Origin: Mesorhizobium_K sp040049215
GTDB lineage: Bacteria > Pseudomonadota > Alphaproteobacteria > Rhizobiales > Rhizobiaceae
Direction of reading: 5' to 3'
Length of the DNA: 64,000 nt
Assembly: GCF_040049215.1 (NCBI RefSeq)
Contig: NZ_JBDZDN010000002.1
Span: 248,001 to 312,000, forward strand
A program made the position numbers and the translations under genes. The notes below the pieces were generated by a model. It did no database searches. It worked only from the letters and a program-made list of their open reading frames with translations, and was not told where the DNA came from. Below, one piece after another: positions 1 to 7,718 of this stretch (position 1 is the first letter of the stretch; each line of letters opens with the position of its first letter).

Positions 1-2
1 GT

Positions 3-78
3 TCCCTGATAGCTCAGCTGGTAGAGCGTTCGACTGTTAATCGAATGGTCGCAGGTTCGAGTCCTGCTCAGGGAGCCA
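3..78 (+). tRNA. tRNA-Asn(GTT)
   Basis: Complete cloverleaf. The 7-bp acceptor stem pairs positions 3-9 with 68-74, followed by a G discriminator and an encoded CCA at 76-78. The D-arm is GCTC/GAGC. The anticodon loop CTGTTAA gives anticodon GTT (Asn), and the T-loop is TTCGAGT. It reads rightward and converges on mgtE. Confidence 0.97.
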
Positions 79-126
79 CTTTACCTCTTGTAAGGCCCGG
101 AAACATAGGCAACCAACGCGCCTGAA

Positions 127-1299
127 TCAGAGCACCAGCATGGTCGCCAATCCCAGCATGAGCCCCATGCCGGCGATATCGGTGCCGGTGGTGAGGAAGA
201 TGCTCGATGCCGTACAGGGATCGGCGCCCATTCGCCTCAGCGTCAGCGGCACCAGCACCCCGAACAGGCCCGACGCCATGCAGGCGCCGGTCATGGCGAG
301 CAGGATGACGAAGCCGAGCAGCAGCGCTTCGTGCGGGCTGCCGCCCGCGGTCCAATACATCGCCAGGCCAGCGACGATGCCCGTCAGCACGCCGTTCATG
401 GCCCCGAGAAGCAGTTCCTTCGTGATCAGCTTGCGCACGGGGAAGTGGTTGAGGTCGCCGAGCGTCATGCCGCGAAGGGTAATGGCCAGCGCCTGGCACC
501 CGGTGTTGCCGCTCTGACCCGCAAGGATCGGCAGGAAGGCCGCAAGCGCCACGATCTGCGTGATAGTGCCCTCGAAAAGACTGACCACGGCGCCCGCGGC
601 GAAAGCGGTCAACAGGTTCACCTGCAGCCAGGGATGGCGCATCTTGAAGGCTGGCCATATCCCCGTGTAGAGGCGCTCCTCCTTGTCCACACCGACCATC
701 TGGCCCGACTGCGCGCTGATCTCGATCGCCTGCCGCTCGAACAGGCGCCAGCCCCGCACCACGCCGATCACATTCCGGTCTGCGTCCACGACCGGGTAGA
801 CTGGATAGTGCCTATGGATCGCCGCCTTGTCGGCCTCGGCGAGGTCCATATCCGTCGTCAGCGCGAAGGGCTCGGCCAGCATGATGTCTTCAAGCGTCTC
901 GCCCGGCTCCGCCAGGATGAGGTCGCGGAGCACGACCAACCCGACGAGCTTCTTCTCGGCATCGGTGACGTACATGTACGTGATTTGCCGGGACGCTTCG
1001 TGATTTCGCAGAAAGGCGATCGCCTCCTGGATAGTCGTGGTCTGCGGGAGCACGGCGAGCGCCGGCTCCATCATCTCGGCCACGGTATTCTCGGTAACCT
1101 CGGCGTAAGACTCGGCGGCCTGCGACCGCAATTCAGGCGGCAGATAGGCCTTGATGTGCGCCGCCAGTATCTGCGGCAGTTCCGCGAACACCGCGCCGAT
1201 CCGCTCGGGGCTTTCCTTGGACAGCATCTGCGCCGCGTCCATGGGCACGCGCGCCCGAACTGCCCGCACCAGGCTTGCGATGTCGTCCTGCTTGTTCAT
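127..1299 (-). CDS. mgtE: MgtE-type magnesium transporter
   Basis: Inner-membrane Mg2+ channel/transporter of 390 residues. A short N-terminal helical MgtE_N region (about 1-70) is followed by two CBS domains (about 75-190), which in this family sense Mg2+ and gate the pore. The C-terminal five-helix membrane domain (about 225-390) contains the signature PILAGQSGNTGCQ and a late DIAGMG segment. The N domain is shorter than in the usual roughly 450-residue MgtE, so gating may rely mainly on the CBS pair. It starts at an ATG coding MNKQDD. It lies 139 bp downstream of, and in the same direction as, the BASS transporter gene. I recognise no Mg2+ riboswitch in that gap. Confidence 0.93.
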   Translation of the reverse strand: MNKQDDIASLVRAVRARVPMDAAQMLSKESPERIGAVFAELPQILAAHIKAYLPPELRSQAAESYAEVTENTVAEMMEPALAVLPQTTTIQEAIAFLRNHEASRQITYMYVTDAEKKLVGLVVLRDLILAEPGETLEDIMLAEPFALTTDMDLAEADKAAIHRHYPVYPVVDADRNVIGVVRGWRLFERQAIEISAQSGQMVGVDKEERLYTGIWPAFKMRHPWLQVNLLTAFAAGAVVSLFEGTITQIVALAAFLPILAGQSGNTGCQALAITLRGMTLGDLNHFPVRKLITKELLLGAMNGVLTGIVAGLAMYWTAGGSPHEALLLGFVILLAMTGACMASGLFGVLVPLTLRRMGADPCTASSIFLTTGTDIAGMGLMLGLATMLVL

Positions 1300-1438
1300 C
1301 GAATGCTTCCCGACTCAAAGCCGCATCATCGTGGCTGTCTCGTAAGGTTGACCCAGCGTGAGGCGGTTCGGCAAGAGACATGGATGCCCGGATCGCCGCG
1401 CAGCCGCCTTTTCTTGATGGTTCGGCGCCAGTTTTCCG

Positions 1439-2335
1439 CTACAAGGCCGGACTATTTCCCACCCGGACCGGCGCCTGCCTGTTGAGAACCCAGACGAACG
1501 CTCCAGCTACGATATAGGCGATTACGCCGTAGGCCGCGGGCGGGATGGCCATTTCCGGGTTGCCCAGCATGTGTTCGCTCATCGCCAGCGTGATGACGAG
1601 CGCGGCGTTGTGGATGCCGATCGACATCGCCAGCGCGACCGCCTGGCGCCGCTCGATCTTGAGCGCGCGCGGCACGTAGTAGCCGATCAGGAGGCTGGCA
1701 ATATTGAAGACCAGCGCAACGGCGCCCACGGTCGGTCCCCACACGACCAGCAATTCCCACTGGCCGATGAGCGCCCCCAGAACCACTGCGACCAGGAAGA
1801 CGGTCGCCAGGATCTTTACCGGCCGATCGAGCAGCCGCGCTACCGCCGGATAGCGGCTGTGGATGAAAACCCCGATCAGGGTCGGCACGATGGCGATGGC
1901 GAATATCTGCAGCACCTGGCGGATTTCCAGTCTGACAGCGCTGATCTCGCCGTAAAATGCCATCAGCGAAAGATTGACGATGATCGGCAGGCTGAACAGC
2001 GCGATCATGGAGGTGACCGCGGCCAGCATGAGGCTGAGGGCGAGGTCGCCGCGCGCCAGATGGGTGTAGATGGCGGCGGAGGTCCCGCCGGGGCTCGCGG
2101 CAAGAAGCATCATGCCGACGCTTATCGCTGGCGGCAGATCGGCAAGGTAGACGAGCCCAAAGCAGAGGACCGGCAGAATTGCCACCTGGCAAACAAGACC
2201 AACCACGATCGGCCATGGCCGCGAAAGAACCCGCGTGAAATCCTCTACGCGCAGCGACAGGCCGAGCCCAAGCATGATGATGACGAGGGCGACCGGCAGG
2301 CCGATGCTAAGCGTCAGACTCGATTGCATGGTCAT
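1439..2335 (-). CDS. BASS-family (bile acid:sodium symporter-like) transporter
   Basis: Integral membrane protein of 298 residues, hydrophobic throughout, with about 9-10 predicted helices. The AASPGGTSAAIYTHLARGD segment matches the conserved SPGG loop of BASS/ACR3-like sodium-coupled carriers, and a second conserved stretch near GIHNAALVITLA resembles the other crossover helix. In bacteria these proteins transport organic anions such as pantoate or 2-keto acids; the substrate here cannot be read from sequence. It is transcribed toward mgtE. The start is the first ATG of a hydrophobic N-terminus (MTMQSSLTLS). Confidence 0.88.
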   Translation of the reverse strand: MTMQSSLTLSIGLPVALVIIMLGLGLSLRVEDFTRVLSRPWPIVVGLVCQVAILPVLCFGLVYLADLPPAISVGMMLLAASPGGTSAAIYTHLARGDLALSLMLAAVTSMIALFSLPIIVNLSLMAFYGEISAVRLEIRQVLQIFAIAIVPTLIGVFIHSRYPAVARLLDRPVKILATVFLVAVVLGALIGQWELLVVWGPTVGAVALVFNIASLLIGYYVPRALKIERRQAVALAMSIGIHNAALVITLAMSEHMLGNPEMAIPPAAYGVIAYIVAGAFVWVLNRQAPVRVGNSPAL

Positions 2336-2458
2336 CCCCGAAGTCAGGACCCCATCTTGCCTCGAATAAATCTCCGAAACCTTACCCCGCGGCGTTCCGA
2401 ACGATTCCCGCTGCGATTGGCTGCGACAATCTGCCCATAGGTCAGGCAGATCGCCCTA

Positions 2459-2487
2459 TTGCCGAATCTTTAAGCACTACCTAGATT
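2459..2487 (+). promoter_or_regulatory. Sigma70-like promoter of the anti-SD sRNA
   Basis: TTGCCG at 2459-2464, a 17-bp spacer, then TAGATT at 2482-2487. This places the transcript start near 2494, two bases before the first hairpin of the RNA begins. Spacing and position fit well; the match to the -10 consensus is moderate. Confidence 0.6.
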
Positions 2488-2493
2488 CTGGAT

Positions 2494-2570
2494 ATCGGCG
2501 CTGCACCTCCTCCCGCGGCGCCGCTTAGTTGACGCCCGGCGAACCTCCTCCCTCGCCGGGCGCTTTTCTT
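2494..2570 (+). ncRNA. Small RNA with two anti-Shine-Dalgarno hairpins (CCUCCUCCC loops)
   Basis: Predicted about 77-nt RNA. Hairpin 1 pairs 2496-2504 with 2515-2523 (9 bp, one G-U). Hairpin 2 pairs 2533-2542 with 2553-2562 (10 bp, perfect) and is followed by CTTTTCTTTTC, so it doubles as the intrinsic terminator. Both loops are the identical 10-mer ACCTCCTCCC, an extended anti-Shine-Dalgarno sequence, while the stems differ in sequence. This is the hallmark of the alphaproteobacterial cuckoo/CcsR-type RNAs and of the rhizobial alpha-r14 (NfeR1) family, which base-pair with ribosome-binding sites. No coding gene lies upstream on this strand, so the terminator belongs to the RNA itself. Family assignment is by motif only. 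Confidence 0.82.
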
Positions 2571-2652
2571 TTCTGCGGTTGCGCTCACTCCGCGGGAATA
2601 GGTCGTCGGCATCCTTTGTGATAGCTTCAGACCAATCACACGAGGGGAAGCG

Positions 2653-2811
2653 ATGCGTTTGGTCTTTGCGATGATGTTCTTGGCCCTGGCCGGATGCCAG
2701 GGCACAAAGGCGACGAAGGAGCCTGACTACAACGAGAAGCCGAAACAATGCGACCCGCGCGCGGTTGAAAGCGGACTCTGCGTTCCCGGGGAATACGAGG
2801 ACAGCCCCTGA
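2653..2811 (+). CDS. Small predicted lipoprotein (52 aa)
   Basis: The short gene starts at ATG 2653, seven bases after a strong GAGGGGA ribosome-binding site. The product begins MRLVFAMMFLALAGCQG: a basic start, a hydrophobic core and a lipobox ending at Cys15, so it should be lipidated and anchored in the outer or inner membrane. Only about 37 residues would remain after processing, hydrophilic, with two further cysteines (Cys33, Cys43) that could form a disulphide. No function is recognised. A strong hairpin terminator lies about 110 bp downstream. Confidence 0.75.
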   Translation: MRLVFAMMFLALAGCQGTKATKEPDYNEKPKQCDPRAVESGLCVPGEYEDSP

Positions 2812-2919
2812 TCGCGTGTCCGCCACGGCCCGAGCGACGCAGCCGGCAACTGCGACACCGCGTCAGATCGTATGTGTTGAAGCGGAATACGCAAGCTCCC
2901 GGCAGATAGGCCATGCGGC

Positions 2920-2957
2920 GGCGTTCAAAAACCGAAAGGTTTGAACGCCTTTTTTTT
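2920..2957 (+). terminator. Rho-independent terminator after the small lipoprotein gene
   Basis: The stem GGCGTTCAAA...TTTGAACGCC (2920-2929 with 2940-2949) has an extra CC/GG pair capped by a GAAA loop and a two-base bulge. It is followed by a run of eight T residues (2950-2957). It faces rightward and separates the lipoprotein transcript from the methyltransferase gene. Confidence 0.85.
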
Positions 2958-3013
2958 CGCTTGCGCCATATCGGATGGCATGTTCCGTCCGCCTGAGCCG
3001 CAAGGATTCCAGT

Positions 3014-3712
3014 ATGACCACAACCGCCGTCCCCAGACCCGACAAGCCGCGATGCCCTATCTGCGGTGGCGCCGTTTTTGGCCCTGGACCGAAGGGGCGC
3101 GCCTCGCCCAATGGCGCCATGCCCCGCTGCGCCGGCTGCCAGTCGCTGGAGCGGCACCGTATCTTTCGCATCATGTTCGACAGGCTCGGGCCAGACAGCT
3201 TCTCCGCCTGGAAGGCGATCCAGTTCAGCCCCGACCCCACCGTCGATCCGTCATGGTTCGCCTTGCACGAACTCTCCGTCTACGGCGAGCCGGGCGGGCT
3301 GGACATCCAGGCAATCGATCGGCCCGATGCGGCCTATGACATTGTCATCTGCTCGCATGTGCTGGAGCATGTCGGCGACGACCGCGCCGCGCTCAAGGAG
3401 CTGCTGCGCATCGCCAAGCCCGACGGGTTGCTCTACCTCGCCTTCCCCGATCCGTTCCGCGAGCAGGCCAGCCGCGACTGGGGTTTCCCCAAGCCCGAGA
3501 AGCACGGCCACTGGCGCGTCTACGGCGCCGACGTGGCGAAGCGCTTCGCCGCGTATATTCCCGATCAGGTAGTGCTAGCCTATCGCGGGCAGGATCCGGT
3601 GACCGGCGAGTGGGAAGGCGCGTTCCTGCTGCCGCTTTCGGCCGAACGGCACCGCTGGATCGTCGAAAAGCTCGGCGGTTCGGTCAGTCTCTTCTCTGGA
3701 CCGCGTCATTAG
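3014..3712 (+). CDS. Class I SAM-dependent methyltransferase with N-terminal zinc-ribbon-like motif
   Basis: Product of 232 residues from ATG 3014, preceded by AAGGATTCC. The N-terminus carries RCPICGG and RCAGCQSLERHR, a Cys4 zinc-ribbon-like pair. The body is a Methyltransf_11-type fold with the post-I segment ICSHVLEHVGDD and the strand DGLLYLAFPDPF. The usual glycine-rich SAM loop is replaced by IQFSPDPTV, as in the subfamily whose motif I reads hF(A/S)PDP. The substrate is unknown; such zinc-ribbon methyltransferases often sit near glycan or surface-polysaccharide genes, but none are nearby here. An in-frame ATG at 2975 would add 13 residues but lacks a good ribosome-binding site. The 3' end overlaps the convergent Dabb gene by 29 bp. 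Confidence 0.8.
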   Translation: MTTTAVPRPDKPRCPICGGAVFGPGPKGRASPNGAMPRCAGCQSLERHRIFRIMFDRLGPDSFSAWKAIQFSPDPTVDPSWFALHELSVYGEPGGLDIQAIDRPDAAYDIVICSHVLEHVGDDRAALKELLRIAKPDGLLYLAFPDPFREQASRDWGFPKPEKHGHWRVYGADVAKRFAAYIPDQVVLAYRGQDPVTGEWEGAFLLPLSAERHRWIVEKLGGSVSLFSGPRH

Positions 3713-4013
3713 CCGCCACGATATCGGCCGAAAGCCTGAGCTCGCGCAGCGGCCGCACCGTGGCGGTCGTCTCCGCATAGGTCGGATGCGCCTTGTAGGC
3801 TGCGAGTGCCGCTTCGTCGGGAAATTCCGCATAGACCACGACGTCGATCTCGTCGGACAACGGGTCGACCTTGGAGTTGAGCGACACTTCGAACAGGCTC
3901 GAATGCGGTATCGTGCCGAGCGCCGTAAGCCCGGCGCGCATCGCCTCGACATCCTCCTGCCGCTTCGCGCTGAAAAACACGATGTGCCTGATCAAATCCG
4001 CCTCCGGAAGCAT
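3684..4013 (-). CDS. Dabb (stress-responsive alpha/beta barrel) domain protein
   Basis: Product of 109 residues. The opening IRHIVFFSAK, the central DVVVYAEFPDEAALAAYKAHP and the following E-rich tail are typical of Dabb-domain (dimeric ferredoxin-like) proteins. Members bind small hydrophobic compounds or act as small cyclases; the role of most bacterial ones is unknown. The start is ATG 4013 (MLPEADLIRHIV). The gene is convergent with, and overlaps by 29 bp, the methyltransferase gene. Confidence 0.82.
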   Translation of the reverse strand: MLPEADLIRHIVFFSAKRQEDVEAMRAGLTALGTIPHSSLFEVSLNSKVDPLSDEIDVVVYAEFPDEAALAAYKAHPTYAETTATVRPLRELRLSADIVAANDAVQRRD

Positions 4014-4188
4014 GATCCCGAACCGTCGGAACCGGTATTCGGGCGCGAAAGCGCTTGACGCTCGCGAGGCGTCTTTTGTGTCGGCTTGCCGCCGAGGTCA
4101 ACCGTGACGAATTTACGCGCCGGCGCTGGAGCAATTACGAGAAGACTGGAAACCGGGCTTCCGTCTGGAACTGCGGCAAAAACAAAGC

Positions 4189-4317
4189 CTACGCGCCGAC
4201 AATTGCGGTGAGGCGCTTCAGCTCCATAACGCCATAGGTGATGTATCGGCCCTCATTGTAGCCGAAGTCCCAGATGAGGAACGCGGTCACGATGCAGATT
4301 CCGATGACGTAGCGCAT
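4189..4317 (-). CDS. Small single-pass membrane protein (42 aa)
   Basis: The leftward gene starts at ATG 4317, preceded by AAGGGAGC at good spacing. The product opens MRYVIGICIVTAFLIWDFGY, a single hydrophobic helix (about residues 3-17), followed by a polar segment with NEGRYITYG and a short amphipathic tail. Good translation signals, the membrane helix and a GC-rich third position argue that it is real. It resembles the very short, single-helix proteins conserved in rhizobia, but I cannot name a function. Confidence 0.65.
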   Translation of the reverse strand: MRYVIGICIVTAFLIWDFGYNEGRYITYGVMELKRLTAIVGA

Positions 4318-4448
4318 GGCCTGCTCCCTTGGCTGACGGAATCATCCGCCTTTTCAATCCCGCAGGCAAGCTGTGGCGTTGCGGCGTCATTCCGCGCCGA
4401 CAGCAATTCAGGTCAGCGCGAGCCGCTGTCGAAGGTGGGCGCCAGGAA

Positions 4449-6440
4449 TCACAGTGCGATCCGGTATTTCGCGAATCCCTCTGCTCCATCCCCCGCCGGC
4501 TCGATCTTCACCGCCTTCACGCCGGCAATGTGGTCCTTCGCCTTCGGCCCGGTCTCGAAGATCACCGTCGCGCCCTCGACCGGCGCAAAGCTCCAGTTGG
4601 CGTCCGCGGATGGATTGATCGTGCCTTGCTCGAGGATGAACCGCACGATCACGTCCCGGTTGGTGTCCGGCGCCTGGAAAATCACCTTCGAGGCATTGAT
4701 CTCGGGGAAATTGCCGCCGCCGCCCGCGCGGTAGTTGTTCGACGCCACCACGAACTTCTGCGACGGATCGATAGGCTTGCCGTCGAACATGAGATCGACG
4801 ATGCGGCTCGAACTCGCGTTCAGCACCTCACCCTTCGGCCCGTATTTCGGCGGCTGCGACAGGTCGATCCTGTAGGTCACGCCGTCGATCACATCGAAAT
4901 TGTAGGACGGGAAGTCGAGGTTGATCAGCGGCTGGTCGGCCTTGCCCTTCTCGATCCGGTTGAAGATGCCGGCCGACATCTCCAGCCATTCCTTCACCTG
5001 CGCGCCTGATATCGCCACCGCCTGCACCGTGTTGGGATAAAGATACAGATCGGCGACGTTCTTGATCGCCACGTCGCCGGCCGGAACGTCGGTATAATAG
5101 TCCGCCCCGCCGCGCCCACCGGCCTTGAAGGGGGCCGCCGCCGAAAGCACCGGCAAATCCTTGTGCTCGGTGTCCTTCAGCATGTCCTTGATATACCAGG
5201 TCTGCGCCTGCGAGACGATCTGCACGGACGGGTCGTCGGCAACCAGCGCGAAATAGGAATGCAGCGGTGCGGAAGTCTTGCCGACCGGCGTGCGCACATA
5301 GGCAAGCGTCGCTTCGTGCTCGGCCTTGGCAGCGTTCTCGACCTCGGTCTTGCTTTCGACCAGCGCCTGCGTCTTGCCGTCGACGCGCTTGGAGATCGGC
5401 CGCGCCTCGGCGGTCGAGCCGACCACCTTCCAGTCATTGCCGTCCCGCTCGAGCATCAGGTCGATCAGGCCGAGATGCGAGCCCCAGAAGCCGCCCATCA
5501 CCCCCGGCTTGCCGTTGACCAGGCCTTTGGCGCCATCGAGCCCCGGCATGTCCGTGCCGTCCTTCCCTTGGAACTTCGGTCCGGGGAAGTCGAGATGGCT
5601 GTGGCCGGTGACGATGGCGTCGATGCCTGGCACCATGGCGAGCGCCAGCGATGCGTTCTCCGCCATCTCGACATAGCCCGGCTCGCCCATGCCCGAATGC
5701 GACAGCGCGATGATGATGTCGGCGCCCTCTTCCTTCATCCGCGGCACCCAGGCCTCTCCTGCCTTGACGATGTCGCGGGTCATCGCCTTTCCGGTCAGGT
5801 GGCGCGAATCCCAGGTCATGATCTGCGGCGGCACGAAGCCGATCAGCCCGATGCGGATCGGGTGCTCGTCGCCGCTTCCATCCTTGATCGTCTTGTCGAC
5901 GATCACGTAGGGCTTCAGGAACAACTCGTCCTTGGTTGGATCGGAAGCGAGCTGGCCCTTCGTCAGATTGGCGCAGACGAACGGGAAGTTCGAGCCCGCC
6001 AGCACCTTGAACATGAAGTCCAGCCCGTAGTTGAACTCGTGGTTGCCGAGCGTCGAGCAGTCGTAGCCCAGCGTGTTCATCGCCTTGACGACGGGGTGGA
6101 CGTCGCCCTCCTTCATGCCGCGCTCGTAGGCGATGTAGTCGCCCATCGGGTTGCCCTGCAGGAAGTCGCCATTGTCGACCAGGATCGAGTTGGTCGCCTC
6201 GGCGCGGATGGCGTCGATGATGGTCGCCGTGCGCGCCAGGCCCATCGTGTCGTTCGGCTTGTCGGCGTAATAGTCGTAGGGGAACACGTGGACGTGCAGG
6301 TCCGTGGTCTCCATGATCCTGAGATGCGCCTGGTTGGCTTGCGCCCGCGCCGAGAACGGATGCAACACCACCAGCGCGCCCGCTGCGGCGGAAGCGGCCA
6401 GGAATGACCGGCGTGACATTGGGTGAAGCATCTCCGGCAT
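4449..6440 (-). CDS. cpdB: Periplasmic 2',3'-cyclic-nucleotide 2'-phosphodiesterase/3'-nucleotidase (CpdB-like)
   Basis: Product of 663 residues from ATG 6440, preceded by GAGGAGAAAACC. It begins with a twin-arginine signal (SRRSFLAASAAAGALVV, cleavage after ARA), so it is exported folded. The metallophosphatase domain has the metal motifs DLHVHVFPYDY, DNGDFLQGN, LGNHEFNYGLD and ALSHSG/GHSHLDFPG (about residues 45-330). The C-terminal 5'-nucleotidase domain follows, with SNNYRAGGGGNFPE in its substrate pocket. It should hydrolyse 2',3'-cyclic nucleotides and 3'-nucleotides in the periplasm to salvage phosphate and nucleosides. E. coli CpdB is Sec-exported, so the Tat signal is a family variation. 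Upstream ATG/GTG extensions lack a ribosome-binding site. Confidence 0.92.
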   Translation of the reverse strand: MPEMLHPMSRRSFLAASAAAGALVVLHPFSARAQANQAHLRIMETTDLHVHVFPYDYYADKPNDTMGLARTATIIDAIRAEATNSILVDNGDFLQGNPMGDYIAYERGMKEGDVHPVVKAMNTLGYDCSTLGNHEFNYGLDFMFKVLAGSNFPFVCANLTKGQLASDPTKDELFLKPYVIVDKTIKDGSGDEHPIRIGLIGFVPPQIMTWDSRHLTGKAMTRDIVKAGEAWVPRMKEEGADIIIALSHSGMGEPGYVEMAENASLALAMVPGIDAIVTGHSHLDFPGPKFQGKDGTDMPGLDGAKGLVNGKPGVMGGFWGSHLGLIDLMLERDGNDWKVVGSTAEARPISKRVDGKTQALVESKTEVENAAKAEHEATLAYVRTPVGKTSAPLHSYFALVADDPSVQIVSQAQTWYIKDMLKDTEHKDLPVLSAAAPFKAGGRGGADYYTDVPAGDVAIKNVADLYLYPNTVQAVAISGAQVKEWLEMSAGIFNRIEKGKADQPLINLDFPSYNFDVIDGVTYRIDLSQPPKYGPKGEVLNASSSRIVDLMFDGKPIDPSQKFVVASNNYRAGGGGNFPEINASKVIFQAPDTNRDVIVRFILEQGTINPSADANWSFAPVEGATVIFETGPKAKDHIAGVKAVKIEPAGDGAEGFAKYRIAL

Positions 6441-6783
6441 GGTTTTCTCCTCGGGAAACTCGGATGGGAAAGACAGTCCCGGCGAAGAGTTTCGCGCCGA
6501 AACTTCGCCAAGTCCAGCATGGCCAGGTGACGCCGGCATGACCCTTTGCCGGGTCTTAACCGCTGGCCGCGCTTTCGTACCCGTCACACTGCGTGTTCAG
6601 CCGGGCACTTCCCTGACCGGAGACGTTACGCAGCAGATGCCGCTGCTCTCACACGCGATCTTCGGACGCCGCAAGCGAACGGCTGCAATTTGGTTGAGCC
6701 CTATAGAACCTGTGTGTATTCGAGGTCACCGCAGCCAACGCGAACAACAACGACCGGACATCCTTAGGCCATATTATGCGACG
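6441..6783. other. 343-bp non-coding gap upstream of the nucleotidase gene
   Basis: No convincing gene on either strand. It holds the leftward promoter region of the nucleotidase gene and an imperfect palindrome at 6481-6509 (GGCGAAGAGTTTCG, CGC, CGAAACTTCGCC) about 40-70 bp upstream of that gene's start. From about 6690 rightward the base composition becomes AT-rich, marking the left edge of the TIR gene patch. Confidence 0.6.
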
Positions 6784-7581
6784 TCATCGAGGGAGAACTA
6801 TGAATTCAATCTGTCTTATTTCAATCTGTCTTATTTCATAGACTTTATCACCACTTTTCAGAAACTTGCTGTCGATATTGTTGCGTATTCCTGGGCGCGC
6901 CGGGCTGTCGATCCGTGCAAAGACGTCAACAAGCGATGTCGTGCCAGGCACTTCAACTAGTTCGTCCATTTTTATCGTTTGCTGGGGGGCCTTTCCCAAG
7001 AAATGATAGCTAGCTACCCCGATCCCGACCCCCGCGAGTGTTAGCAGCACGGGCCTATGCCATGCTAACAACGCAATCCGCCAACGCGCGACTTTCGTGG
7101 CGGTAAATGGACGAGAATCAATTGCCGCAACAATCGAGTCGATCGACTCATCGATCGACTTCGCCTTGATCGTATGGATGCCTCGAAAACCCATCGGCGG
7201 GGCTGCGTCGTCGATGGAGATCGGGACCAGTTTGCCGTCCTGTCTTGCCGCATCCGCCTCGTCTCTCACGAAGTCGGACCCAACCGAGTTCTTCGACCAT
7301 ATAACGACGACTCGCTTTACCCCGCGTAGAATGTCCGGGATACTCTTCCGGAAATCCTGACCGCCGAGCAAGCTGCCATCCCACCAAACGGTAAGTCCGC
7401 GAGCACACAACGCGTCGTAAAGACGCTTGGCATGTGCCGCATCTTCTCTCGCATAGCTTATGAATACATCGAACAACAGTAGCCGCCCGGCTGGGTATAA
7501 TGAGCCAAGATAGCGCACAATGTGTTTGCCGTGAACTCCCGTACTCTGTTGCTGCCAGATCGGAGTTCGATTGTGCAACAT
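6784..7581 (-). CDS. TIR-domain membrane protein
   Basis: Product of up to 265 residues. A TIR domain starts at DVFISYARED (about residue 38) and carries TVWWDGSLLGG, VVVIWSKNSV and DFVRDEADAA; Glu108 lies where NAD-cleaving TIR domains have their catalytic glutamate. One transmembrane helix (about 176-195) and a 65-residue tail follow. TIR-membrane proteins in bacteria are mostly tied to NAD depletion and phage defence or signalling; that role is inferred here. The gene is AT-rich (only 20 G/C in the 60 bases 6781-6840) and uses codons rare in its neighbours, suggesting recent transfer. The tail ends in a 5-residue repeat (EIRQI twice). The first 35 residues may not be translated: a TTG at 7476 would give a start aligned with the second TIR protein. 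Confidence 0.82.
   Translation of the reverse strand: MLHNRTPIWQQQSTGVHGKHIVRYLGSLYPAGRLLLFDVFISYAREDAAHAKRLYDALCARGLTVWWDGSLLGGQDFRKSIPDILRGVKRVVVIWSKNSVGSDFVRDEADAARQDGKLVPISIDDAAPPMGFRGIHTIKAKSIDESIDSIVAAIDSRPFTATKVARWRIALLAWHRPVLLTLAGVGIGVASYHFLGKAPQQTIKMDELVEVPGTTSLVDVFARIDSPARPGIRNNIDSKFLKSGDKVYEIRQIEIRQIEFIVLPR
6806..6838. repeat. 15-bp tandem duplication in the TIR gene 3' end
   Basis: The unit TCAATCTGTCTTATT occurs at 6806-6820 and 6821-6835, with TCA beginning a third copy. It is in frame and encodes a doubled EIRQI in the C-terminal tail of the TIR membrane protein. It is likely a slippage product. Confidence 0.95.
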
Positions 7582-7718
7582 TTAATGTCGCACCCGGCAG
7601 GGCGTACCGCGCCCCGCGGGGATATGGGAGCCTCATAAGTCGAACTTGCCGTTGATCTCGGCCACTGGGCGCTCCCCATTTTCATGCACGAACTCGCTTC
7701 CAACCAGGTGCGGCGTCG

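Larger units (their letters stand above)
2336..2652. other. 317-bp intergenic region holding an sRNA gene
   Basis: This gap lies between two divergent genes, the BASS transporter and the small lipoprotein. It contains a sigma70-like promoter and a twin-hairpin non-coding RNA on the plus strand, annotated separately. A 7-bp perfect hairpin (2429-2435 with 2445-2451) lies just upstream of that promoter. The remainder should contain the leftward promoter of the BASS gene and the rightward promoter of the lipoprotein. Confidence 0.8.

Noticed and set aside
1300..1438. Possible Mg2+ riboswitch upstream of mgtE
   Set aside because: I looked for an M-box-like core and saw no recognisable conserved segments; only generic GC-rich sequence.
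4043..4077. Hairpins GCGC-GAAA-GCGC and GACGC...GCGTC followed by TTTTG
   Set aside because: The stems are short (4-5 bp), about 340 bp from the nearest upstream plus-strand gene. Too weak to call a terminator or an RNA.
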